Part shown: one piece after another, positions 40,614 through 48,098 of the stretch | Numbering within the stretch: the stretch's first letter is position 1 | How the letters are laid out: the number at the start of each line of letters is the position of its first letter | NCBI GenBank assembly: GCA_903927905.1 | Contig: CAIYOY010000391.1 | Coordinates: forward strand, 1-59,300 | Origin: an uncultured Verrucomicrobiales bacterium | GTDB lineage: Bacteria > Verrucomicrobiota > Verrucomicrobiia > Limisphaerales > Palsa-1400 | Reading direction: 5' to 3' | Length of the DNA: 59,300 nt | Notes under the pieces: model-generated | The model's database searches: none | The model's input: the letters and a program-made list of their open reading frames with translations, nothing else | What the model was told of the DNA's origin: nothing | Made by a program: the position numbers and the translations under genes

Positions 40614-41417
40614 ATGAAAATCATTCGTTACGAAAATGAAGCGGGTCAAATTGAATTTGGCGCAATCAATGCCTCCGGCAAAACATTTAAGCTCGACGGT
40701 CACATTGCCCAGTCGCCCAAGGTCACCACTACCCCGTCGTATGTCAAAAAACTACTCGCGCCCATCCAGCCGACCGCCGTTTTGTGCATCGGCTTGAACT
40801 ATCGCCAGCACGCCGCTGAAACAGGAGCCAAAGTCCCGGAGTTTCCGGTGCTTTTTTGCAAAGGCCTCAACACCGTGCAAAACCCGAACGATCCGATCCA
40901 GCTTCCGGTCCATCTGAAAAGCAACGAAGTGGATTACGAATGTGAACTGGCCGTGGTCATCGGCAAAACTTGCAAAAACGTCAGCAAAAAAGACGCGCTC
41001 AAATACGTCCTCGGCTACACCTGCGGCAACGACATCAGCGCGCGCGACTGGCAAAAGAACTTCGGCGGCGGCCAGTGGTGCCGGGGCAAATTCTTTGACA
41101 CCTTCGCCCCGCTCGGACCGTGCCTGGTGACGGCGGATGAAATTCCGAACCCAAACACGCTCTCGATCAAAACGATCCTCAACGGTCAGGTCATGCAGGA
41201 CTCGAACACGAGCGACATGATTTTCGATGTGCCGACTTTGATTGAATTTCTCAGCGGCAGCACGACGTTGCTGGCCGGAACCGTTATTCTGACGGGAACG
41301 CCACAAGGTGTCGGCATGGCCCGCAACCCTCAAGTCTGGCTCAAGCCGGGCGATAGCGTGACTGTGGAGATTGAGAAGATTGGGAAGCTGACGAATCCGG
41401 TGGAAGCGGAGAAATAA
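40614..41417 (+). CDS. Fumarylacetoacetate hydrolase family protein
   Basis: A 267-aa FAH-superfamily enzyme. Metal ligands come from the EVDYECELAVVIGK segment, the GYTCGNDISARDWQ and GKFFDTFAPLGPCLV regions form the active site, and ILTGTPQGVGM is the C-terminal signature. The family includes ureidoglycolate lyases, acylpyruvases and 2-keto-3-deoxy-acid hydratases or decarboxylases, and the exact substrate is not readable. Its short N-terminal domain contains IRYENEAGQIEFG. It is followed convergently by the Lgt-like gene. Confidence 0.87.
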   Translation: MKIIRYENEAGQIEFGAINASGKTFKLDGHIAQSPKVTTTPSYVKKLLAPIQPTAVLCIGLNYRQHAAETGAKVPEFPVLFCKGLNTVQNPNDPIQLPVHLKSNEVDYECELAVVIGKTCKNVSKKDALKYVLGYTCGNDISARDWQKNFGGGQWCRGKFFDTFAPLGPCLVTADEIPNPNTLSIKTILNGQVMQDSNTSDMIFDVPTLIEFLSGSTTLLAGTVILTGTPQGVGMARNPQVWLKPGDSVTVEIEKIGKLTNPVEAEK

Positions 41418-41435
41418 TTTCGCCGTTTCGGCAAT

Positions 41436-42153
41436 TCAAGACTGGGACAACGGTTGATCTTCTTGCAGTGCAGGTTGCTTGCGACGTTTTAAAAATCCAG
41501 CCAATCCCAATATGGTGACGGCTCCGGCTGCTATTTGATAGCCGGTGAATGGCCCCAGAATGGCGGGTGTATCACGAAAAAACTCATGCACCAGACGGAA
41601 TACGCCATAGGCCATGAGGTAGAGGTGAAAGTGCTGGCCGACCAGTTTTTGATTCCGTCGGAGAATGGCAAACGCCACGATCGCTACCAAGTTGAAGATA
41701 ATTTCGACAGGAACCGCCGGCCAGCGGGCGGCTCCGTGCGCGTCCCTCAAGGTGAACCAAGCTGGCTGACAAATCTTCCCCAGACAACAGCCATGCAACA
41801 GGCAGCCGATGCGGCCAAGGATAATGCCAACGGGACAAATGAACGCAAACCAGTCGCCGGTCGCGCGGGTGTAGCCGAGAAATTTCTTGGCCAATTCAAC
41901 GGCAGCGTAACCGCCAAGCAACGCACCCAGAACAGTTTTACCAGTCGCCAGTTGCAGCCACATGTCCGGTTGGCCAAAGTGCAGCCAACCTTCGGCCAGG
42001 ATGTAAACGACTTTGGCCCCCGAGGAATGCGCCGATTAACGCGGCAATGTAAATAAAGAGCAACCGTTCATCGCGTCGCGCGATGCGCGACCAAAGAACC
42101 AGGCTGACCACGATTCCGCCCAACATCAGCCAGCCGTAAGGGGAGCCGTTCAT
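41436..42153 (-). pseudogene. Lgt-like prolipoprotein diacylglyceryl transferase, frameshifted
   Basis: The N-terminal part (MNGSPYGWLMLGGIVVSLVL onward) begins at 42153 and the rest (LATGKTVLGALLGGYAAVEL, then IILGRIGCLLHGCCLG and the last membrane helices) continues in another frame to 41436. The switch is at a run of five C on the plus strand (42017-42021). With four, the text reads FLGAKVVYILAEGWLHFGQP without a break. So there is one extra base. The family transfers diacylglycerol to lipoproteins or, in relatives, other lipid chemistry. It overlaps the radical SAM gene by 4 bp. Whether it is truly broken or a consensus error is open. Confidence 0.78.
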
Positions 42154-43571
42154 GCGCTTCCAGAATTATTAACCTCTGGAAATCCAGAATAGTATCGGCA
42201 AAACGAATCCAGTTTTCCATCCGGTCGGATGACATGTGTGCAGCAGCGGTCAATGCGGTCTTGGTCCCAAGTCCACGCATCCATGAATGGCTTGATCATG
42301 ATGCGGAAGGCCATGGAAGATTTTAACTCCAGCTTCTTGAGCAAATGGCCCAGCGGTTCACTTTCGCAGCCGCATTGCGCCAGGTCTTCCACCGTATAAT
42401 GAATTTTATCTTTGAGAAAACCCTGGAGCTGCGCGAAATCAATGAAGTTACTGATGGAATGGATAGATCCTCCTGCCCGAATCAAATAACCAATGGTGGC
42501 ACAATTCGGATCGCCGCAGGGCAAGGGCGTGAAATCCTCAAACTTCAATTGTCCTTTCGCGTGTTCGACAGCAGACAGAATGATGTCTCCGGTGTTCAAG
42601 CGTGTGGTTGGGTCAAACGGTGTCCGTTGCACTTTGAAACTGTCCGGTTTGCGACCACTGGCAAACATCGGTTGCAAAGTGATGCCGTGAACATGCGGAA
42701 AGCCCAGGCCAAATTCAATCGCCGACCAGACATGCGGCAAGTTTTCTGCCGTGACCGTCATGGCCAGCGTGATGGGAATGTTGACCTCGGCGCATCGCTC
42801 AATGCAACGCTGCCGCATGGCCCGCAAATCCGCGCCGCGCAAAAATTGCTGCGCTTCCGCCTGCACCCCGTCGAACTGCAAATAAAGCTGCAAACCACCC
42901 TTGGCAAACATTTCGCCCAACCGCTGCGCAAATTCCTCATCGTTCGCGATGCGAACGCCGTTGGTATTGAGCAGCAAATAATCTATTTGCGGATGATCTT
43001 TGGCCCATTGCAACAAATCAAAAAACTGCGGATGCAACGTCGGTTCGCCACCAGAGAACTGGAGGATTTCAATCTTCCCCTTTCGTTCAATGACTCCTTC
43101 GATGCGTTGTTTGAGGTTATCCAGCGGAATGGCATCCACTTTCTCCCCGGCACCAACCGGTGAATTGGCGTAACAAGTCGGGCAGGCAAGATTGCAGGAA
43201 TTGACGATCTCGATCAGTGCCAGACAAGTGGATAGCGTTTCAAACGGCTCATCGCCCCGCCCCTTCGCATTGCGACCAGTAGTGCCGACCGGCGGTTTGT
43301 CCGTCGAACAACCTCCCGGCCCGCATCCGCAAGCATTCACCGAGTCCCCCTTGGCCAGCCAATAAAAACGGGCATCGGAAGCAATGCACATGGAGGCCTC
43401 CCCATGCGTCGGACATTTTCTGTTTAAAAAAACTTTTTGCCCGATTTTCCAAACTTCGGCGGGACAGGAAATATGGCAGGTGGGACAGCGACTGGTGGTT
43501 TGCTTCAACAACTCCTGGCCAATTGGGAATTTTAATCCCGCAATTTTATTCGTTAAGTAATTGGGGTTCAT
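42150..43571 (-). CDS. Radical SAM protein resembling the tetraether-synthase (MJ0619-like) group
   Basis: A 473-aa radical SAM enzyme. An N-terminal cysteine cluster of zinc-ribbon type (Cys29-x2-Cys32, Cys36, CPTHG near 53, and GCGPGGC near 81-88) precedes the radical SAM domain with the iron-sulfur motif at Cys126-x3-Cys130-x2-Cys133 (CNLACPTCYANS). FSGGEPTLHP contacts SAM, and a C-terminal CCTH-x-CRY region may bind another cluster. This plan resembles the family of archaeal Tes and bacterial homologues that couple lipid tails. Start at ATG 43571, inside an ATGA overlap with the preceding gene. Assignment beyond radical SAM is tentative. Confidence 0.75.
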   Translation of the reverse strand: MNPNYLTNKIAGLKFPIGQELLKQTTSRCPTCHISCPAEVWKIGQKVFLNRKCPTHGEASMCIASDARFYWLAKGDSVNACGCGPGGCSTDKPPVGTTGRNAKGRGDEPFETLSTCLALIEIVNSCNLACPTCYANSPVGAGEKVDAIPLDNLKQRIEGVIERKGKIEILQFSGGEPTLHPQFFDLLQWAKDHPQIDYLLLNTNGVRIANDEEFAQRLGEMFAKGGLQLYLQFDGVQAEAQQFLRGADLRAMRQRCIERCAEVNIPITLAMTVTAENLPHVWSAIEFGLGFPHVHGITLQPMFASGRKPDSFKVQRTPFDPTTRLNTGDIILSAVEHAKGQLKFEDFTPLPCGDPNCATIGYLIRAGGSIHSISNFIDFAQLQGFLKDKIHYTVEDLAQCGCESEPLGHLLKKLELKSSMAFRIMIKPFMDAWTWDQDRIDRCCTHVIRPDGKLDSFCRYYSGFPEVNNSGSA

Positions 43572-43906
43572 CGATGGCCCATAATCATGATGCAGCCCGC
43601 AAATGCAATGGCAACATAAACAACGACAACCCCCACTCCAAAACAAATTGTCCCGACTACACGACCAATTATTGTTTTAGTAAAGCGCCGGGCCAGGGCA
43701 TGGCCCGAAAGCAAAGCACCAATAAAAAATAACGTCGGGCTTTGGGTAGCCAACGCCAATACTGGTGTGGCAATGAACAGTCCCAAAAATATCAGACTCC
43801 ACAGTCGTTTATCTAAAATGGAGGACTTTTCCACCAAATCGCGCCCGCACAACGGACAGGTGGTTTCCATCACATATTGAGTTTGGCAATTGGGACAGGT
43901 GCTCAT
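43568..43906 (-). CDS. Small zinc-ribbon membrane protein
   Basis: A 112-aa protein: an N-terminal zinc ribbon with CPNC and CPLC (Cys4/Cys7/Cys17/Cys20), then two or three membrane helices (LWSLIFLGLFIATPVLALAT, TLFFIGALLSGHALA, VGTICFGVGVVVVYVAIAFA). I do not know its function. It overlaps the radical SAM gene by 4 bp (ATGA) and is 15 bp downstream of another small membrane protein gene, so it belongs to the same operon. Confidence 0.78.
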   Translation of the reverse strand: MSTCPNCQTQYVMETTCPLCGRDLVEKSSILDKRLWSLIFLGLFIATPVLALATQSPTLFFIGALLSGHALARRFTKTIIGRVVGTICFGVGVVVVYVAIAFAGCIMIMGHR

Positions 43907-43921
43907 GGTTTCACAATTTAA

Positions 43922-44248
43922 TTATCCCATGGTCTGACAGCAGCCTCCGGCAAAAATGGTCCAATTGATGGCGGAGATGAGAACACTCAGCAGTAGGGTG
44001 ACGCTGACGAAGCTAAATCGCGTCCCGCAAAAACGCGCCGACAACCAACTGGCGGAAATAACGGAGCAAATTATGTCGAAGGCGAGAAAAAATGGCATGT
44101 GCGCCGTATAACTGGCCCGGCCTAAAACAGTCAGGTGGGTCAAGGCCGCCAACGATGGGCTGAAATTAACCGCCCAAAACAAAAACAATCGTTGATGGGA
44201 AAGATGGTTCCCGTTTTTTAGAAAGAGTTGGGCGACGTTGGCGTTCAT
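43922..44248 (-). CDS. Small membrane protein heading the radical SAM operon
   Basis: A 108-aa protein with three hydrophobic segments (FLFWAVNFSPSLAALTHLTV, FFLAFDIICSVISASWL, FVSVTLLLSVLISAINWTIF) and a C-terminal AGGCCQTMG with a vicinal Cys pair near the membrane surface. I recognise no family. It starts at ATG 44248 and is the first gene of the unit that continues through the zinc-ribbon protein and radical SAM enzyme to the Lgt-like gene. Confidence 0.7.
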   Translation of the reverse strand: MNANVAQLFLKNGNHLSHQRLFLFWAVNFSPSLAALTHLTVLGRASYTAHMPFFLAFDIICSVISASWLSARFCGTRFSFVSVTLLLSVLISAINWTIFAGGCCQTMG

Positions 44249-44337
44249 GGTTTGGCTTTCTGATTTCAGTTTTCCATAGATTACCCCTCCTTGCCAAGAA
44301 CCGTTAATCGAAAAAATTGTTTCCGTTATCGAATAAA

Positions 44338-44472
44338 CTGATGATGGGTTTTAGCACCACCTCAGTCGTCCCTGCGGGACTTTGGCCTTTTTGTCACCCA
44401 GTCCCGGCATTGAAATGCCGGGCTATTTTCACGAGTCCCTCCGGGACAGGTTTACGTGATGAAAATCATCAG
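44338..44472. repeat. Palindrome-rich element with CCCGGCAT hairpin
   Basis: Contains GTCCC-TGC-GGGAC (44368-44380), a perfect 8-bp hairpin CCCGGCAT/ATGCCGGG (44403-44422), and a GTCCC-x3-GGGAC copy (44435-44447). The ends CTGATGAT-TTTT (44338-44352) and AAAATCATCAG (44462-44472) are approximate inverted repeats that reach into the 3' end of ruvB. No ORF is inside. It looks like a dispersed non-coding insertion element and may also terminate ruvB. Confidence 0.65.
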
Positions 44473-45488
44473 AACAACCGCGACTGATTTCCTGCGGCTG
44501 GTTTTAAACCAAGTTTTTTATAACTTAATTCCGTCGCCACGCGACCCTGGGCAGTGCGGTTCAGGTAGCCTTCCATGATCAGGAACGGCTCGTACACTTC
44601 TTCCAGTGTGTCCGGCTCTTCGCCGCACGCTACTGCGAGGGAACCGAGGCCGACGGGGCCGCCAGCGAATTTTACGATGATGGTTTCGAGGATGCGCTTA
44701 TCCATTTCGTCGAGGCCGTTTTGGTCTATGGCCAGCATGGCGAGGGCTTGGTCGGCGATCTTGGCGTTGATCGTTCCATCCGCGCGGACCTGGGCGTAAT
44801 CGCGCACGCGGCGCAACAGGTTGTTGGCGATGCGCGGGGTGCCTCGGCTGCGACGGGCGATTTCCAGCGCGCCGACTTCGTCTATGGTGATGTTGAGGAG
44901 ATTGGCGGATCGGACGACGATTTTCTGCAATTGATCCGCGTGATAGTAATCAAGGCGTTCACGGATGGGGAAACGTGTGAGCAACGGAGCCGTCAGCAGA
45001 CCGCTGCGGGTGGTGGCGCCGATCAAGGTGAAGCGCGGCAGATTTAGGCGGACACTGCGGGCGTTCGGGCCTTGATCAATGATGATGTCCAACTTGAAAT
45101 CTTCCATCGCGGGATAAAGATATTCTTCGATGGTTTTTTGGAGGCGATGGATTTCGTCAATGAACAGGACATCGCCTTCTTCGAGATTGGTCAGGAGTCC
45201 AGCGAGGTCGCCAGCTTTTTCGATGGTCGGGCCGCTGGTGCATTTGAGGTTGGACCCCATGGCCTTGGCGATGATGTTGGCGATGGTGGTCTTGCCGAGT
45301 CCGGGCGGGCCGTTGAGCAGAAGGTGATCGAGGGCTTCGCCGCGTTGTTTGGCGGCTTGCACGGCGATCTCGAGACGTTCCTTGACGTTGGCCTGGCCGG
45401 TGAAATCGGAAAAGAGCGCCGGGCGCAGCGTCATTTCCAACGCGGCATCGGGTTTGGTCAACACATCTGAAATCATTCGCTCGGCCAT
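44469..45488 (-). CDS. ruvB: Holliday junction branch migration ATPase RuvB
   Basis: A 339-aa AAA+ ATPase with all RuvB features: [19 protein letters not shown] opening, Walker [10 protein letters not shown], Walker [11 protein letters not shown], sensor/arginine-finger area [17 protein letters not shown], and the C-terminal winged-helix domain with [20 protein letters not shown]. It drives branch migration at Holliday junctions with RuvA and RuvC, which are not in the window. ATG 45488 ([10 protein letters not shown]) is preferred. A TTG at 45518 would add ten residues. Its end overlaps a palindrome-rich element. It is divergent from the SBBP protein gene, with an 82-bp shared upstream region. 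Confidence 0.95.
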   Translation of the reverse strand: MAERMISDVLTKPDAALEMTLRPALFSDFTGQANVKERLEIAVQAAKQRGEALDHLLLNGPPGLGKTTIANIIAKAMGSNLKCTSGPTIEKAGDLAGLLTNLEEGDVLFIDEIHRLQKTIEEYLYPAMEDFKLDIIIDQGPNARSVRLNLPRFTLIGATTRSGLLTAPLLTRFPIRERLDYYHADQLQKIVVRSANLLNITIDEVGALEIARRSRGTPRIANNLLRRVRDYAQVRADGTINAKIADQALAMLAIDQNGLDEMDKRILETIIVKFAGGPVGLGSLAVACGEEPDTLEEVYEPFLIMEGYLNRTAQGRVATELSYKKLGLKPAAGNQSRLF

Positions 45489-45570
45489 CTCGGATAAGGA
45501 TGAAGCAGGGAGGGCCAACGCGACAAGAAAAATGCCTAACCTTTATATTTTTGTTTCACAACATCGTCGG

Positions 45571-47202
45571 ATGATGATACTATCGGCTATTCAAACCTTA
45601 AAAACATCCGTCAGTTTTGCGCTGCTCCTGTTTGTTTCCGGGTGGAGCGCTTTTGCTCAATCGTTCTCCTCCGCCCAAGCCCAATTTTCCTGGATCAACA
45701 CCGTCGGCGGCGCGTCCGGTAATATTCCGGACTTTGGCTTTGATACCAATGGCAATTGCTACGTCGCCGGGCACTTCAATTCCACCAACGCCACCATCGG
45801 CAGCGTGACCATGACCAATCAGGGTTCGGGCTACGACTCGTTCATTGTGAAATATGATGCGAGCGGCCAGGCACAATGGGTAAAGCACTTGAGCGGCGAC
45901 GCCAGTGACATCGCCCTGGGGATAGCCCTCGCTCCGACCAATTGGATCTACGTCTGCGGCAGTTTTTATTCGGATGTGATGACGCTGGATGGATTTTCGG
46001 TGACGAATTCCACCACTACGGCCAACTCGGATATCTTCCTCGCCAAGCTCGATCTTAACGGCAACGTGCAGTGGCTTAAAAGCTTTCCGGGGAATACCAC
46101 GGACACGGCTTATCACACCGCAGTGGATCACAGCGGAAACGTTTATGTCACGGGCACGTTTTCATCCGCGACGATCACGTTTAATTCGACGGTGCTGAAT
46201 AACAACAACCCGGTGGGCAATAGCAGCGACATCTTTTTGGCCAAGCTCGATCCGGCGGGAAATACGTTATGGGCGCGCAATCCGGGCGGGACGAAGCCGG
46301 ATGCGGGTTATCGCATGACGATTGATGCGTCGAACAACGTCTTTTTGACCGCTTACTTTGGCGGCACTGCGACCTTTGGATCGTATGGGTTGACCAGCGC
46401 GGGCGGGGATGATGTGTATGTGGCTAAATACGACAGCAATGGCAACGTGGTTTGGGCCACGAGCGGCGGCGGCACGGGAACGGAAGAGGGCTTCGGCATT
46501 GCCCTCGACAGTTCGGGGAACAGTTATGTCACGGGTTATTACAGTTCACCGACCGCCACGTTTGGCAGTCAATCCATCAGTCGAGCCGGCGGGAACGATG
46601 TCATGATCCTGAAAATTTCTCCCACCGGCACTTTTCTATGGGCGCGAACGGCGGGTGGGACGGGTGATGATCGTGGTCGCGATGTCGCGGTGGACAGCCA
46701 GGATAATCTCTATGTCAGCGGCATCTTTTCAGGCACCGCTACTTTTGGAAATGTCACGCTGACCAGCGCCGGGGGCTTGGATATGTTCCTGGCCAAATAT
46801 GATCCGAGCGGGACTCTCCAATGGGTTGTGCCTTTCACCGGTCTTTCGGACGATCAAGCCAACGAGATCGAATTCGATTCCCGCGGCCATCTGTATATTT
46901 CCGGGCAATCTTCGACCAACACTTATTTTGGTCCGAATATGATCACGAATGCCCTGAACAGCGTGCCGTTCTTTGCCCGGTTGGATTTCCTGCCGCCGTC
47001 ATTGCGCGTGGCGCAAACCAACCGCCATCCAATCATTTCCTGGACGACCAACTTTTTAACCCCCGTGATGGTCCAAAGCACAACTAATTTGAGCAGTTGG
47101 CAGGATGTGACCAATCTTCCGGTGCTGGGCAACAATGCCTACTCGGTCACGAATTTATCTCCCACCGATGCCACTTTTTACCGGCTGCGGAACGCAAATT
47201 AA
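45571..47202 (+). CDS. Secreted SBBP-repeat beta-propeller protein
   Basis: A 543-aa exported protein: signal peptide (LKTSVSFALLLFVSGWSAFA), then about nine tandem SBBP-like blades of 50-60 residues with a recurring FLAKLDPAGNTLWAR, VYVAKYDSNGNVVWA and SGNSYVTGYY pattern. The C-terminus carries the domain common in verrucomicrobial secreted proteins, with VQSTTNLSSWQDVTNLPV and FYRLRN at the end. Role unknown, possibly surface display or adhesion. ATG 45571 is chosen because the signal peptide follows at once. A longer ORF back to 45349 overlaps ruvB and makes no sense. Confidence 0.83.
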   Translation: MMILSAIQTLKTSVSFALLLFVSGWSAFAQSFSSAQAQFSWINTVGGASGNIPDFGFDTNGNCYVAGHFNSTNATIGSVTMTNQGSGYDSFIVKYDASGQAQWVKHLSGDASDIALGIALAPTNWIYVCGSFYSDVMTLDGFSVTNSTTTANSDIFLAKLDLNGNVQWLKSFPGNTTDTAYHTAVDHSGNVYVTGTFSSATITFNSTVLNNNNPVGNSSDIFLAKLDPAGNTLWARNPGGTKPDAGYRMTIDASNNVFLTAYFGGTATFGSYGLTSAGGDDVYVAKYDSNGNVVWATSGGGTGTEEGFGIALDSSGNSYVTGYYSSPTATFGSQSISRAGGNDVMILKISPTGTFLWARTAGGTGDDRGRDVAVDSQDNLYVSGIFSGTATFGNVTLTSAGGLDMFLAKYDPSGTLQWVVPFTGLSDDQANEIEFDSRGHLYISGQSSTNTYFGPNMITNALNSVPFFARLDFLPPSLRVAQTNRHPIISWTTNFLTPVMVQSTTNLSSWQDVTNLPVLGNNAYSVTNLSPTDATFYRLRNAN

Positions 47203-47213
47203 GCAGGGGCGCA

Positions 47214-47633
47214 TCACCGATTTCTGGATGTCATCTGGTGCAGAGAAATAATTTTAATTCCGGCCGCACGGAACATCGGCTTGCCGGGCAGTTCGCTGGT
47301 GATGAATTCATCCGCGCCCTGGCGAATGGCGGACGCCAGATTCAGGGCGTCACCGGTGGCCAGTCCATATTTGTTGGCCAAGGCCAAAGCCGCGTCACCT
47401 AATTCCTTGCTGAAAGGTTCGTTGGTGGCGTGGTCGAAATGACCCTGGTAAAATAAAATTTCGGGCTGGCATCTTTCGTAAGTGGGTTTGGGCAATACTT
47501 CCAGTTTCACATTATCGCAGGTCAAAAAGTCCCGATCCTCATCGGCCATGATTGTCCGGGCAGCATTGGCTTGTGCCACCGATAGCCCCCGCCAAGCGGT
47601 CAGTAATACGCCGGAATCCAAAAAGGTTTTCAG
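47214..47633 (-). CDS. PIN-domain toxin (VapC-like)
   Basis: A 139-aa PIN-domain protein when read from a CTG at 47633 (LKTFLDSGVLLTAWRG). The active-site acids are the first Asp of FLDSGVLL, Glu in VKLEVLPKPTY, and Asp in TGDALNLASAIRQGADEF. VapC toxins are ribonucleases. The CTG overlaps the antitoxin stop as CTGA, an analogue of the usual ATGA. A TTG at 47621 is the other candidate and would remove four residues. With the RHH protein upstream it forms a type II toxin-antitoxin pair. Confidence 0.78.
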   Translation of the reverse strand: MKTFLDSGVLLTAWRGLSVAQANAARTIMADEDRDFLTCDNVKLEVLPKPTYERCQPEILFYQGHFDHATNEPFSKELGDAALALANKYGLATGDALNLASAIRQGADEFITSELPGKPMFRAAGIKIISLHQMTSRNR

Positions 47634-47896
47634 TGAAACCTTCCTCTCCGTTCCGCCAATTCGCGAGCAATTCCTTCAGCATCCAATAGTGGTTCTCGTT
47701 CCGCCCGGCCTTTTTCGAGCAGTGCGGCCATCCGCCGCCCACGCTCCGTCGTCGGTTTCCATTCTGGCTCGCTCTGCCGGGAAATTTTTTCTTTCAAAGC
47801 GGCAATGATAAATCCGCTGCGCCCTTCATGCGCGGCGGGAATGGCATTTAATACTTCAATTGGCAACTTCACACTCACGAGCTTAGTTGAGGTCAT
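47630..47896 (-). CDS. RHH-type antitoxin for the PIN toxin
   Basis: An 88-aa protein that begins with a ribbon-helix-helix pattern: the beta strand KLVSVKLPIEVLNAIPAA, then helix GRSGFIIAALKEKI. Its C-terminal half is charged and helical (GRRMAALLEKGRAEREPLLD) and would bind the PIN toxin. It probably also represses its own promoter, which would lie in the A/T-rich DNA immediately upstream. It overlaps the toxin gene by 4 bp. Confidence 0.82.
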   Translation of the reverse strand: MTSTKLVSVKLPIEVLNAIPAAHEGRSGFIIAALKEKISRQSEPEWKPTTERGRRMAALLEKGRAEREPLLDAEGIARELAERRGRFH

Positions 47897-48098
47897 ACCG
47901 GCAGTATTACCTTAAAGCGTGTTTTTGTCAATTTATTATATAAATAATTAATAATAAGGTGCTTATGTATTATCTGGTAAAATATTAATAAGTTTTTCTA
48001 ATTATTCATTTAGACAGTATGAGCAATATTCGCCATTTTTATTAAAAAATTGTTGGCATTTCCCGTTTACAAAGGCAATAGTCACCGGCCTTACACTT
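47897..48098. promoter_or_regulatory. A/T-rich divergent promoter region
   Basis: About 200 bp of strongly A/T-rich DNA (for example TTATTATATAAATAATTAAT) between the toxin-antitoxin pair and hppA, in an otherwise G/C-rich window. It must hold the promoters of both transcripts. I cannot assign exact boxes with confidence. Confidence 0.5.
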
